Assembly (NCBI GenBank): GCA_014529385.2
Contig: CM043953.1
Span: forward strand, 64,391,372-64,455,371
From: Adiantum capillus-veneris
Taxonomy: Eukaryota > Streptophyta > Polypodiopsida > Polypodiales > Pteridaceae
DNA length: 64,000 nt
Reading direction: 5' to 3'
Position 1 is the first letter of the stretch; each line of letters begins with the position of its first letter. Of the stretch, positions 20,053 through 31,329 are shown one piece after another. A model generated the notes under the pieces. That model was not told the origin of the DNA and searched no databases. It saw nothing but the letters and a program-made list of their open reading frames with translations. A program made the position numbers and the translations under genes.

Positions 20053-20245
20053 CTGAACCAACCAACTGGGCAATGAATTAGTGATGGGGGCAAGGTGTTG
20101 CTTATATACAAGGCTCCCTCCAGTAAATTACCCTACCCAAGACTTTGACAAATAAGTAAAATAAATATCTGAAGCCAAAATAAATATTGGGATCACATTG
20201 GGCCATTCACCTGAGATGCTATAACTTAACTAACACCACTCATAG
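19991..20245 (+). repeat. Direct repeat, copy 1, with a 58-bp GA microsatellite
   Basis: The (GA)n run 19993-20050 is followed by TGCTGAACCAACCAA, GGCAATGAATTAGTGAT, CAAGGTGTTGCTTATATAC, CCCAAGACTTTGACAAAT and GCCAAAATAAATATTGGG. The same order recurs at 21201-21462. Confidence 0.88.
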
Positions 20246-20750
20246 TGGACATATGTAGGAAGACAAAGTCGATGAAGAAGCTACCATGGGCACCCCAACA
20301 ATTGATCACTCTTCTGGATACACCTCGGTTATGCTACCACCAATTTTTTACAGGAGAAGAATGCCATCTTGAGCACCGTTTGCCTCGGAGAAAATTGAAC
20401 TATTTCACACTATGTCCAAGAATCCCCATTCGTGAATCGTGAACACATCATGTCAAGCTTGCCTTTACCTTTGCCCTCTTTTAAGTTGCTGCTTTTGTCT
20501 TTGGCTTCAACTCTCGAGCCAAACAAAGAATTTTTATCTCCCTTGAGAACGTAGTACACACTGAGGCCGCTAACTAAGTACTAGAGCAATCACTATCCAT
20601 AGCCAATTATTGATGTTGCTCTTGGTTCTTCATTGATGTTGAGGTTTTGCAGGAATAATGCCAAGAAAGCTATTTACTAGAAGGCTCTTGCTCTATACAT
20701 TTCAACATGCTACCGAAGAAGAAGCTTCTAATGGGGCCACTCTTGTATGG
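20246..20750. other. Unassigned sequence between repeat copies
   Basis: Short ORFs without motifs. No repeat is recognised. Confidence 0.4.
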
Positions 20751-20751
20751 T

Positions 20752-21095
20752 GTCTCAAAACGCACTGTACTACAACTTCCCAAAGCTGCCTCTACTGTGT
20801 GCATTTTGAAATGCTTCACATCAAGCCGCCCTTAGCGTTTCAGTACATTGCTATGCACACCAACCTGAGACTCACCTTAAATGCAAGTTGAGCCTCCCTT
20901 CTCTTGCAGAGCATTTTGAGATGCTTGGAACAAGCTGATCTAGCACTTGCCGGTTGATTGCATTTCAAAACGCTCCCCAAAACTGTCACGATGGAGGGTT
21001 TTTGCTGCTTGCATCTCAGAACGAATTTGCTCATGTCTCCCCGCCTTGTGCATCTGCAATCGTTCAACTTGCCAAGGCTTGCGTTTTTGAACGCT
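20752..21095. repeat. Degenerate motif recurring about every 50 bases
   Basis: Variants of TGCATTTCAAAACGC or its near-palindromic partner GCATTTTGAGATGC occur at about 20752, 20800, 20833, 20910, 20959, 21010 and 21080. The spacing is near 50 bases or a multiple, but irregular. No protein motif is present. Confidence 0.45.
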
Positions 21096-21199
21096 CCCAG
21101 TGCTTCCTTTTTGCAACTGATCCTTTTCTCTTCTAAGCATGCATCTTCTCTCCACAAGGCTCTGAATGTTAAAGTGGACAATGCGAAAGCGTAAAGTGC

Positions 21200-21200
<1 letters not shown>

Positions 21201-21241
<41 letters not shown>

Positions 21242-21462
21242 TGAATCAACCAATTGACGAGGCAATGAATTAGTGATTATACACTGGGGTCAAGGTGTTG
21301 CTTATATACTAGCTTAGGGGCCCGTAAGTACCCCCCTCGGTAAATTGCGCTACCCAAGACTTTGACAAATAAGGAAAACGAATACCTAAAGCCAAAATAA
21401 ATATTGGGATCACATTGGGCCATTCACTTGAGATGCTGTAATGCTAACACTATAGTGAGCGA
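21201..21462 (+). repeat. Direct repeat, copy 2, with a GA microsatellite
   Basis: Second copy of the 19991-20245 unit, with a shorter GA run (about 21203-21238) and an insertion near 21315. It holds the 44-base block 21386-21429 that recurs inverted at 21943-21986. Confidence 0.88.
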
Positions 21463-21942
21463 CAATGCAATAGAGTATGCGATAAATTGCTTGGAGTGTA
21501 GGCTCCATAGTCCCAATCTCTATGGAACTCTATACAATACCATTCAAATCGCTTTGTAGGGAAGTACCAAGGGATTTCCATGTATGATTATCTAGCCATA
21601 GGAAGGATTAACCTAGGACATACTAGAAGGAGTAACCTAGGAATTACCAAGGGAAGTACATGTATGATTATCTAACCACATGAAGGGTTAACCGAGGGTA
21701 CACGTTCATTGGACAACAATTATATTGACTAGAAGCGGACTCGACCTTGCAGCTATGTGTACCCAAGTCTAAGTGTGTAGAGGTGCTTTCATATGCTCAT
21801 GCAAGAGTGGGAGTTGAGTACTTATTGCAAGAGTATAAACCTACTCTAGACTGTTGTGACCAACACTCCTTATGGATGCCAATGAGTTTGTCAAGTGATG
21901 TGACGCTTGCAGAAGAGAGCTTGGCCCTACAATATATGATAA
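21463..21942. other. Unassigned sequence with short repeated phrases
   Basis: A phrase like CCAAGGGA..TACATGTATGATTATCTA occurs near 21570 and again near 21645. No gene is recognised. Confidence 0.4.
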
Positions 21943-21986
21943 CAAGTGAATGGCCCAATGTGATCCCAATATTTATTTTGGCTTTA
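21943..21986 (-). repeat. Inverted 44-base copy of 21386-21429
   Basis: The block is a perfect reverse complement of 21386-21429 by eye. It sits at the 5' edge of the LINE fragment. Confidence 0.85.
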
Positions 21987-21989
21987 GAT

Positions 21990-23473
21990 AGTCTTTGGAA
22001 GTGTAATTGGAAGGAGATTTTGAAACTTGTTAAAAGATTCTTATGGATGAAAAGCACTAAAGCCTCATCACCATGGCAGTGGCCAAAGTGGAAACGATAG
22101 CTCGCCCAGTTACCCAAGGTGGCCTCGGAATCCTCAACCTATTGTCCATGTCGAGGCTCTTTGTGCCAAGTTTGCGGTCTCTATAGCTAAACAAGAACAT
22201 GCCTAGGCTGTCATGACCAAGGACATGATTAACAAGTCAAAGCTTTGCTCTAAAGGTGGTCAATGGAAAGAGATTGAGGTGCACGACAAGCTATTAGACC
22301 CAAGGTGGTCTAGTCTGAAGATGGGTGGCATGACGGGGGAGCTGGTGAGAAAGTGCAATAGAGCGACATGGGTTCTAGAATGGGGGAAAGTAATCATGTA
22401 TTTTCAGAACTCCACCTCGCATTGGTCCCTTTTGTTGACAAAAACAACTGGAGTTAGCCTGAACTCTTACTGGAGGGAAATTGCTAGAAGGCTGAACAGT
22501 AAAGGACTCCAGCGGACGATCCATTTTTGAGATAAAAACAACAAGTGCTGGAAATCTTCTGACTTTTTTGCTGACCAGTTTCAACTGAATGACATGGAAA
22601 ATGTGCTTGTATGCAAAATGGTTGAAGGCCTAGACAACAGTCTGATGCCGATTCCTGAATCCACTCTTGAGTGGAAAGCTTGGAAATGGCCCAAGAGCAG
22701 TCTTTTCTTCAAACCTCACACCAAGAACATCTATCAAGAGCTCATGCACAAGGATGATTGGTTCGCCCCCTTGAACAAGCAAGAAGTGGAAAAAACAATG
22801 GTCAGAAGCCCATTGGGCTATGGTCATGATGAACATTTGGGGGCCAGAGTGGCCCCAATATATGAAGGTGTTTCTGTGGAAGGTGCTATGGGGGGCCTTG
22901 CCGACGGGTGTCAAGATTTAGGCAAAAGGCATAGGATCCGATAGGTGCTCAGTGTGCTGAGGGACTAGGGAAGACCTCACACACCTTTTCATGGAGTGTT
23001 GTCCGACTATTAGAAGAATGGCGGGGAAGGTGTGCAAGTGGATACAAAGAACGTGGAAGATAGGCTTCTTCAAGAATGATTTGTGTCTAGGGGGAAAGCA
23101 GTTTCAGAGTGCTGCCCTTCTTGTTTGTATCCAAATTGTTAGATTTTACTTCTCTTATAATATCTAGAAGGTCAGGAACTTCTACGTCTTTGATAACGAC
23201 CTTTGTATGGCAAGCTTCTTGGTGATTGTACAAGAAAATGAGGAGCTTATATGTAAAATAGGTAAAAGTCACAACTCGGATGACTGGCTTAGTGCGAACA
23301 AAGCCATTTGGATGAGTCCTAAACAATGATCTTGATAGTAGCTTGCCAGCTTGAATCCGATGTAATCTCAGAACCCCAAGGCTCAACATGGGCTTGAGCT
23401 TTTTCCATAATTTCTCTATGACATTCTAATACAATCACTCACTATTGTGAGTTTTGCAGGAAAAAAAACAACA
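21990..23473 (+). mobile_element. 5'-truncated L1-type LINE (RT C-end, zinc-finger, 3' tail)
   Basis: The plus strand encodes, across several stops and frame changes, motifs of the C-terminal part of a plant LINE ORF2: ILKLVKRFLWM, TQGGLGILNLLSMSRL, and LWKVLWGALPTGVK. A zf-RVT-type Cys/His block follows (RCSVC, THLFMECC) near 22945-23010, then CKWIQRTWKIGFFKNDL. The element ends with a 6-bp hairpin (23437-23452) and an A-rich tail (23461-23473). A second member of the family ends at 57048 with the same hairpin. The 5' truncation and A tail are what L1-type target-primed insertion leaves. It is not functional. Confidence 0.8.
23437..23452 (+). other. Terminal hairpin of LINE copy 1
   Basis: ACTCAC and GTGAGT flank the loop TATT, a perfect 6-bp stem just before the A tail. 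The stem is kept in the copy at 57019-57034, with loop TTTT. Confidence 0.75.
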
Positions 23474-23857
23474 ACATGCATTTGCAACCTCTTGTAAAGC
23501 ACAAGACCACTTGCTACAGAATTTGTAGGACCATTGCTACTGGCTAAGGGAATTAAATGCCCGATATATAAAAATTGACTTTGTAATACCTATCTTGAGA
23601 ATAGCAGCTTAAGAGTAGGATGAACATGCCTTGTGCAATAGACTACATGAATTAGAAGGATTAAATGAGGCTAAGATTCAAGCACTTCAAGGGATCTATG
23701 TAGAGAAGAGAAGTCACTAAGGTTGGCATGATAAGAACCTCAAATCACAAGAGTGAGGTTACCATTAAGGAGGATGACTACAATCCCTAGGTGTGCTAGG
23801 GATAAAGAAATTGATGTTAGTTTTTTCGCTTGCTTGGATTAGTTTGGGCATGAGTTT
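23474..23857. other. Unassigned sequence
   Basis: No coding motif is recognised. The 3' end may belong to the copia fragment that follows. Confidence 0.4.
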
Positions 23858-24480
23858 GTGCATGTATTGTTCATGATCTTAAATCTAGTGATATTATATT
23901 ATTGGAAAAAGTGTGGAAACTTTTTGTGTGTAAGTAGTTGTTGCAAATCTGCACGTAGTTTTGGGCATCTAAATTTTGCTAATTTGATGCACCTACAAAA
24001 ATATAAAATGGTGTCTTATTTGGAGATATTTCAAGCACCTATAAATCTTGTTGTGAAGGCTACATGTTGGGCAAAATGCTCTGTGTTTCTCTCCCAAATA
24101 TGGTTTAAATAACTCAACTACTTGCAAACTATACCATGTGCATAGTGATGTTTGTGGTCCAATGCAGTTTGTGACTCTCATTGATGATTGTTGCAGGCAT
24201 GCATGGGTTTATTGAATATCATGTATTCATTGTGGAAGATGTTGTGCAATCCATTATTGTCTTGTACTAAAAAACAAATGTTATCTCGCAGGACGTGTAT
24301 CATATGTTGTTGCCTTCTTTTATTCGATGGTTAATTGTGAGAGGTTTAGTATGTGATAGCAATGCTCAAGATCATATTCTCTCTCTCCTTGAAATTGTGT
24401 GCACTCTTGACATACAACCTACAACTAGACCTTTTGCTAGAATTTTCCATGATTTTCATGTGGCTGCTTGATATTTTTTA
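23858..24480 (+). pseudogene. Ty1/copia fragment: GAG_pre-integrase and integrase core
   Basis: The 23858-24112 ORF carries FGHLNFANLMHLQKYKMV, matching the copia pre-integrase block (W/H..LGH.N...L..L). After a stop, another frame at about 24140-24230 reads HSDVCGPMQ and FVTLIDDCCRHAWVY, the copia integrase core with its first catalytic Asp. Stops interrupt the rest. It could come from the same copia group as the RNase H fragment at 29190-29965, but that cannot be shown. Confidence 0.8.
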
Positions 24481-24990
24481 ACAATTTAAAAACTCTTCAT
24501 GGCATGTGAATTGACTAACCACCCATCCAATATAAACATCCCCCAAACCCATTTCACACCGTTCACCTCCTTGGGTTGGTTAACCCCCCAGTTGGGACTC
24601 AAGCTACCATCCCTTACACATACATTTTGGTTGTTGGATTGTCTCGATTGAATTGGTCATGCCTTACTTAAAAGTCATCCGTTAGGTCGTCAGACCACCT
24701 TGCTTGGAGCCATAAAAAATGACAACCATCTAGAATTCTCCCCTCCTCCAAGAAAATCATTGTCCCCAATGTTAAATGAGGGAAAATTGTTTACAAAGAA
24801 AAATTTATAGTTCCTAAGTAGCTGCTGGAAGCGGTAAACCTTTCCACACAATCAGAAACTATTCTTGGATGACATGGTTTCTCAGTCTCCTATCTACTAT
24901 CACATTCAAACTATGATCATTATCTCTCACTTCTTATAAAGTAACAGTACCAACAATCATATAATCACCTTTGCAATCAAATCATTACCT
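24481..24990. other. Unassigned sequence
   Basis: No motif is recognised. The right part may be a decayed continuation of the gypsy fragment at 24991-25145. Confidence 0.35.
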
Positions 24991-25145
24991 TTATTCGGTA
25001 TTTCATGTATTGACATGAATAACGGATAAAATTCACACTGAGGAGGTGATTCTAGTTGATAGGATACGTCACTAAGCTTTTTCATCATATTCCAAGGTCC
25101 AAAATACCTTGAAGAAATCTTATGTTGCGTTCAAGTAGAAAAAGA
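24991..25145 (-). pseudogene. Ty3/gypsy integrase C-terminal fragment
   Basis: The minus strand reads KISSRYFGPWNMMKKLSDVSYQLE. This fits the gypsy integrase C-terminal GPY-type block (L..RY.GPF.I...G.V.Y.L.L). The segment is short and isolated, with stops nearby. Confidence 0.65.
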
Positions 25146-25331
25146 AGTAGGTTATGAAGGTGTTGGAGCTAGGGTTGCAAGAATGCACACACAACTTAGA
25201 GATGGAGAAGAAGCTCAAGACACACAATAGAGAATGTATTACTATGTGCGCAAATACAAGCTACAATTGCCTTAAGAGAGAAAAGTGCTTGATGGTCCTA
25301 AGTGTGTTCCCACACATCACTACCATATACA

Positions 25332-25513
25332 TGTTGGGATTCAGGCCAACTGGTCGATTGCCCATTATTAACCTATCTCTAACCATAACCTTAATCTTTA
25401 TACACAATAGAATAAGGAACAGTGAGGTATTCCAATCTTCACTAAGAGCTCTACGAACACTCTGTGTATGCTCTTCTTCTCTTTCTCGCTCTGCACGCAC
25501 CACACACTCTTCA
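25332..25513 (+). repeat. Copia-type short LTR (element D, plus orientation)
   Basis: 182 bases, starting TGTTGGGATTCAGGCC and ending CACTCTTCA. It is followed after two bases by TGGTATAAAAGC (25516-25527), a PBS-like match to initiator tRNA-Met with two differences, so it is a 5' LTR of a plus-strand element. An inverted homologue lies at 30057-30236. Confidence 0.8.
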
Positions 25514-26860
25514 GGTGGTATAAAAGCCAAAGGTTGTGGTGCTACTCCTCTCTCGACGTTTCCCTCTTCTTGGAGAGCTTCACATTGGCTACAATGGCAA
25601 TGAATCGAAGCTTCGAGCTTCTATAGCTATGGAGGTATTGCGAGCTTGGCACACATAGAGCTCACATATCAACGTGGCCCTCAAAACACACACTTTTCTT
25701 CTCGACATCGGCATAACAAGTGAGAGAGAGAGAGAGCACATCGGCTCTCCTCTGGCATTGATATCTTTTCTCGTGGACGGCTACATCGGGTGAGGTGCCT
25801 CTTCTATAGAGGACTGACACCCGACATTGACATCGACGACAACCTTACAGTGTCGTGTTTCTCGCTTCAAGCTGCCATAACTCTCACGCCATAGCTCCTA
25901 TTGACAAGCCATAAAGACAAACTTGTGCAGTATTTTGGGTACTACATTTTTAATCCATAAAACCCATTTTGACACCCTCAAACATGCCCACTTTTAGCAT
26001 CAAAAACATAGTTTTTGGCCCTTTGGAGACGTATTTGGCATACGTTTAGCATTGAACTTGCTTATTATCGAGCTCTAGTCACTGCTCAATAAACATATAG
26101 ACTTCAAATAGGCTTAATCTCTCACCCCTTATGGCTTGTGGGATTCAGCCCCTTGCCACCTTGACAAGCCTCGACAAAGTCAAAGTGAGGCGAGGTCAGT
26201 GTGTATTGAAGCTGGCGGTGGGATCTACTGGTTGGGCTTTATAGGTTGGCAACCGAAGCATGAAGCAGTAAATAGGATCTCCTCAAAGATGGGAAACATT
26301 TGGATTCTTCAAAAACATTTTCAATCGATTTTTTTTCTCTCTAAGGGTGGAGGTCCATGGTGTAGTGCCACATGGCGAACTCAATAAACCACATGCACCA
26401 CAAAAGCATGGATTTGGAGGGTATTTATACAAAATGGGAGTCACATTAAGGGGGTGAGCTCGTGGAGCTCCTGGAGATAGCGTCCGTGGGCTGGCACTGC
26501 GCGCGGCGGCGCTTCGGCACACGTGGTGGTCCGACGGCCCTTTGGGCCGCAATTGGCAAGGTTTTGGGTGCCAAAATTTTTGGTCATTAAGGGGGGGGGG
26601 GGTTGTTATTTTTGGGGTGAAAGAAGAGAGAGTTCAACAAGGAGAGCTCAAGGTGATCGAGGATTCCATTGCTCTCTCCATCATCATCAGACACTCTCTT
26701 AGGTTACTTTCAGTTCGCTTAGACTTTTGTAAGGAGTTGTCAATTTCAAGTGTTTACATTGTCCAAGTGGTTGTTAGCCTAATGTGCGATGTTGTACGTC
26801 TTCTCCCTCTCTAAAACACAAGAGAGAAAGATCTTTTGAGCCCAAAATTTTGTAGAAACT
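25514..26860. other. Unassigned sequence, part GC-rich
   Basis: The stretch after the PBS-like site could be a copia leader, but no gag is recognised. A GC-rich patch (about 26455-26560) and a G run (about 26588-26601) occur. A GA tract lies near 25722-25736. Confidence 0.4.
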
Positions 26861-26869
26861 CCAAACACC

Positions 26870-29058
26870 TTTGGAATGCCACACACTTACCAAATTTTGC
26901 AATATCTATGAGAAATATATGGAAGATAATGGAATTGATTATCAAAATGCAGTAGAGGGGTTTCAATTAAATGCAGTGCCTGAACTTAGGGCTTGAATTA
27001 GAGAAATTCAAGTGGCTCAAGTACCGGATTGGAAGGAATTCAAGAAGGCTTTGCCAGAGGAGTACTTCCTTCAAGATTCTTAGAGGGTAACAAAACAAAG
27101 CTTCATGAAGTGGGTGCAAAAGAAGTATAAAAACTTATCTACATGAGAGCTGCTACGAGAATTTGAAAATAATTTGAGATGTTATCTACGGCAGATCAAT
27201 GTTCCATGAAGCTCAAAAAGGTTGATTTGTTTATTCAAGCTGCTGATCCATGACTTCAAAAGAGTTTGGTACAATTACTGGAGGACTCAACAGGTGAATT
27301 GGCATAAACGTCCAATTGGAAGATAGTCTCTGAAGTGGTTAATATGATCGTGAACGATAGATGAGGGTTGATAAATTGATTGTGGCTGATGGTACGAATG
27401 CTTTTGAAGAGGAAGCCAAGGAGAAAACATCCTCGATAGTAGCCAAAGTGGAGGAGCCAATTCTCGATGAATTGGTGAAAGGTATACAATATTATTTGAA
27501 TTTAAAAGTTGTAAAACTTGAAGGATTACTTGCCAAGGAGTCTACCTCTGAGCCTAGGCAATGACTTCCAGGTAAAGATTGGGATGATCAATGCATGTGG
27601 TGCGATAGTGAAGACCATACACGTAAGGTTTGTGATGAATTTAATGAAGCTTACAAAAGAAATGTGGTTTTTTGGAAAGATAGGAAGATTCATCTTAGGG
27701 CAACAGGTGAGCCGCTCCACTTGAAGTTTGGAAGGGGTGGAATGAAAAAGTTAGAGAGGAAATAAAACATAATGTTTCTCTTGTAGAAGCAACTACATAT
27801 GGGTTGCAGGTCTATGGAAGGGGAGATGATGGAGGTGCAAGTATAAACGGTGAATTATGACCTCATGCTTTGAAGACAGCATAAGCCTCATGCTTTGAAG
27901 ACAACGGAAGTAGGCAAGGTGACTCATGCAAAATTATGTCAGGTGGGGAATTGCATTCAAGAAACCATAGGGTGGACTGATCCGGTGGATTCTCTTTCGG
28001 TGTGCGTTTATTGCTAAGTCTCAAGCTAATGAGGCTATAGTGGAAGAGAAGCGTAAGAGGGACGAAGACAATGCACGTACATCAAAAAGGGCAACAAGAT
28101 GCAACACTAAGAAAGAGGATAGGCATGCTCTTAAACCTTCTCCCGAAGTGGTCATGGAAGAGGCACCAAAAGATAAGAAGCAAGGTAAGCCCAAGGGATC
28201 CTCTTATAAGCTAAAGTCTGACATTGAATTTTCTACATATCTAAAGAAGGTCTTTAAAGTGTGCATTCTTAATTTCAAAAGTGGAGCTCACAGTGGGTGA
28301 CATTTTGGGAATTGCCAAGTGTGAGTTTCACGAGGATATTATCGATACTATCAAAAGAAAACAATAGGTACCAAGTGAGCAGGAGCCTAATGCAGTTAAG
28401 AGCTAAATGATTCATCACATTGAAGTAATTTTGGATGACTATGAAGAAGAAGTTGAAGACGAAGGCCAAAGCATGTGGTGGTTTCAAATTTGACTGTACT
28501 CGAGGTTAAACAAGTTCATATTAACGCTGAAGAGACAACAAAAATGTACCCAAGAGTCACTTTCCAAGGACTCATTGGGCAAGAGCAATGATGAAAACCA
28601 TCATAAAGCTTGGTGACTTTGAAGAGCTAATCTTAGCACTTGTAGATCACGGTTTGGAAATTAACTTTATGGCAAAGAGCTTGCACCAGAAGGGAAAGTG
28701 GCCTATTGATGTGGACCATGATTGGCCGATAGGAGCTACCAACATGCTTCCAGGTGGTCTTTTTGGTGCATGTGCAAATGTTAAGGTAATTATTGGGGAT
28801 GTTTGTGATGAACAAAACTTTTTTGTACAAGAGCATTCCTCCTATCCACTTTTTTTGGGACAGCCCTACATTATGGATGTGCGTATGGAAACGAAGGTGC
28901 TAGATGACGGCTCGGTCTATGCAAGGATTCACAACAAAGATGGTAAAAGAGCTGTCCAATTTTTGACTTTATGTGTTGATCATGCCAAGAACAAAGGCTG
29001 TATATGTGATCATCCATTACAAAAGATACACAAAGAGTTCAAAGAACACATGTTTTGA
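26870..29058 (+). pseudogene. Retroelement gag and aspartic protease fragment (gypsy-like)
   Basis: Across several stops, the plus strand encodes a gag-like stretch (near 26920-27300), a CX2CX4HX4C knuckle CMWCDSEDHTRKVC (27592-27633), a Lys/Glu-rich linker (28040-28300), and a 156-codon ORF (28588-29058). That ORF begins near a retropepsin-type LVDHGLEINFM site with the catalytic D20-H-G, and contains FFVQEHSSYPLFLGQPYI, like the second protease strand (LG.P). The D-H-G form differs from elements 1 and A (D-L-G). It is probably a separate gypsy lineage. RT is not found downstream. Confidence 0.65.
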
Positions 29059-29189
29059 ACATGACTTTCTTGGGGTGCCATTATAGAGTGGAACTATGAT
29101 GGTACAAAGGAGGGGAGGTTCTCGCAAAGAGAAACTTTCTCTTCAGGGTTTCTGGGTTAACATTTGAAAGTTCGGTGTCTTACATGAAA

Positions 29190-29965
29190 TTTAATGATTT
29201 GGCTAAATGGGAGAAGCAATATGTGTCAAATATTCAAAGTGAATTGCAGGGATGTGATATACTTGAACCAGATGATGTTATTTCAGGAATCTTTGAAGAG
29301 CTCTGGAGATTTTGTAGATATTACCCTCTATCAGAAAGCTATTAGTTGCCTCATTTATGTATGCTTTACAAGGCGAGATATTCAATTTGCAGTCTCACAA
29401 GTGATTGGACTTATTTATAGCCTAGGGTCTAACCATTGGTAGGCAATTAATATGATATTTCACTAACCTTGAGTGACACTATGTATCTTGGGTTGAGTGA
29501 CATACTTGCATTCTTTCTTTGACTCTGATTGTGTTGGTGTTATGATACACGAGTGTGCATGAGTGGTTTTTGTTTCATGCATAGCATGGTTGAGCAAGAA
29601 GCAACCTACTTTTACCGCCTCTAATTGTGAGGCTAAGTATAGGACATTTCACAACTATAATTGAGCGTGTGTGGCTCAAGTGCCTTATGGTTGACCTTGA
29701 AGTTGGACAGGAGTTTGTTGGCACTCTCAAATACACTGACCGTCAGGATGCATTGGCAATTGTGAGGAACCCAGTTGTTCATGCTCACACAAAGCACATT
29801 GAGGTGCATTATCACTATGTTAGGGAGAGACATTCAAGTGGAGAGATAAGTTTGGCTTATGTACCAACACACGACAACCTTGCAAATTTTTTCACAAAGG
29901 CAATGCCTCGTGAGAAGTTAAAATATTTTCACAAAGCTTTGGGCTTGCTTACTTTTGTGGATTGA
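29190..29965 (+). pseudogene. Ty1/copia RT end and RNase H C-terminal fragment
   Basis: The frame at about 29310-29440 reads VDITLYQKAISCLIYV and TRRDIQFAVSQV, matching the conserved copia segment before RNase H. The 29627-29965 ORF reads DRQDALAIVRNPVVHAHTKHIEVHYHYVRE and TKAMPREKLKYF, the standard copia RNase H end. A frame change and stops separate the pieces. An AAGGAGGAATTTTT purine tract follows near 30032, but no plus-orientation LTR follows it. Confidence 0.88.
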
Positions 29966-30056
29966 TCATGTCCATATGGCATGGAACTTCCCTACACTTT
30001 ATTTGCTAGCTCTTGTTCACCACATTACTCATAAGGAGGAATTTTTAACCATGTAT

Positions 30057-30236
30057 TGAAGAGTGTGTGGTGTGTGTGGAGTGAGAAAGAGAAGAAGAGG
30101 AGCACAGAGTGTTGGTGGAGCTCTCATTGAGGTTTGGAATACCTCAATGCTCCTTATTCTAGGTGTATAAAGAATAAGATTAGGGTTAGAGATGGGTTAG
30201 TAATGGGCGTCCGGCCAGTTGGCTTGAATCCCAACA
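30057..30236 (-). repeat. Copia-type 3' LTR of element E (inverted relative to 25332-25513)
   Basis: 180 bases, TGAAGAGTGTGTGG...ATCCCAACA on the plus strand, homologous over its length to the reverse complement of 25332-25513. A purine tract (AAGCGGGAGAT on the minus strand, about 30237-30250) lies directly inside it, so this is the 3' LTR of a minus-strand element. Confidence 0.85.
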
Positions 30237-31125
30237 ATCTCCCGCTTGAAGGCCAATGTGGCCCAAGTGGCCTATGTATGTACAACCTATACAACTATGA
30301 GACATAACTAGAGACCACTCCTTGTGAGAAGTAACATGAAAATTGGCACCCGGGTCAATAATGAGATTCTACACATAGCATTTTTCAAGAGGAGCTAACA
30401 ATGCCTATGGACTCAAATCAAAAGTGAAGAGTAGTACATCATATGGTTGCAGCATGTCAGAAACAACATTAACATGTGGAGACTCAATGACATTGAGCTC
30501 TTCTATCTTCACACGCTCCTCTTAGGAGGTGCAAAACTTACAATAATGGCTTTACCCATCTCTCTGTAATAAAAATCAATCATTTTTCATGTGTCCTTTC
30601 TTGTGACAATGGTAGCATTTAATGTTCCTTGTGTCATGCCCATGACTCTTGCTACATGAATTCTTGCAACCTTGAGAACAAGTGTGATTGTGACTATGAC
30701 CGCTTTGCCTTTGATTTTTCCTCTGGCTACTTCCACTAGCCATATACACATCACCATTCCCCCTAGTGTCAAGAGACTAACCTTGAATCTCTTCCATGAA
30801 CAAAGCACTAGTAACATCACTGAAAACAAGCTTGCCCTTAGGACGGAGTTACTAATGGTAGTGTTAAATATATTCCATGAGCCAAGCAAAGAATATAAGA
30901 AACATATGGCTTTCATTTCTCATCAAAATTAAGACCCTTTGATTTCAACTGAGTAAACACACCATTAAACTTGTTCATGTGTGAATTGACACTACTACCT
31001 TGTTTCATGTTAGGATGTATAAGCTTCTTCATCAAAAACGCTTTTTTTGATGCCCTCTTACCATCCTATGCTGAGCATAAAGACTCCCATAATTCCTTTG
31101 CAATAGTCTTATCCATAATTGTAAA

Positions 31126-31207
<82 letters not shown>

Positions 31208-31290
31208 TTTTTTCCTGAGAATTAAGTCGCTCGGTTACTACCTTGCTCAAAAATATCCATTCTCCAATCAGTAGGACTCTTTGCATACTA
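30237..31290 (-). pseudogene. Element E: copia gag-protease remnant joined to its 3' LTR
   Basis: In minus-strand order: gag capsid motifs (TIAKELWESL, KKAFLMKKLIHPNM, with stops and frame changes), a knuckle CYHCHKKGH near 30590-30620, and a protease segment IIDPGANFHVTSHKEWS near 30330-30400. Then the purine tract and LTR follow with no integrase, RT or RNase H. The protease has Asp-Pro-Gly where Asp-Ser-Gly is usual. A 76-base CT microsatellite (31126-31201) sits in the gag region and in one frame encodes alternating Arg-Glu. No 5' LTR is seen. Confidence 0.72.
31126..31201. repeat. CT microsatellite, 76 bases
   Basis: An uninterrupted (CT)n, reading (AG)n on the coding strand of the copia gag remnant. 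Confidence 0.95.
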
Positions 31291-31329
31291 GTCCATTGAA
31301 AAGGAACATTATCCTACAACAACTCTATC

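Noticed and set aside
21747-22100. 117-codon plus-strand ORF as a gene
   Set aside because: It runs across the inverted 44-base repeat into the LINE fragment. Only its C-terminal part resembles LINE RT, so it is a chance fusion frame.
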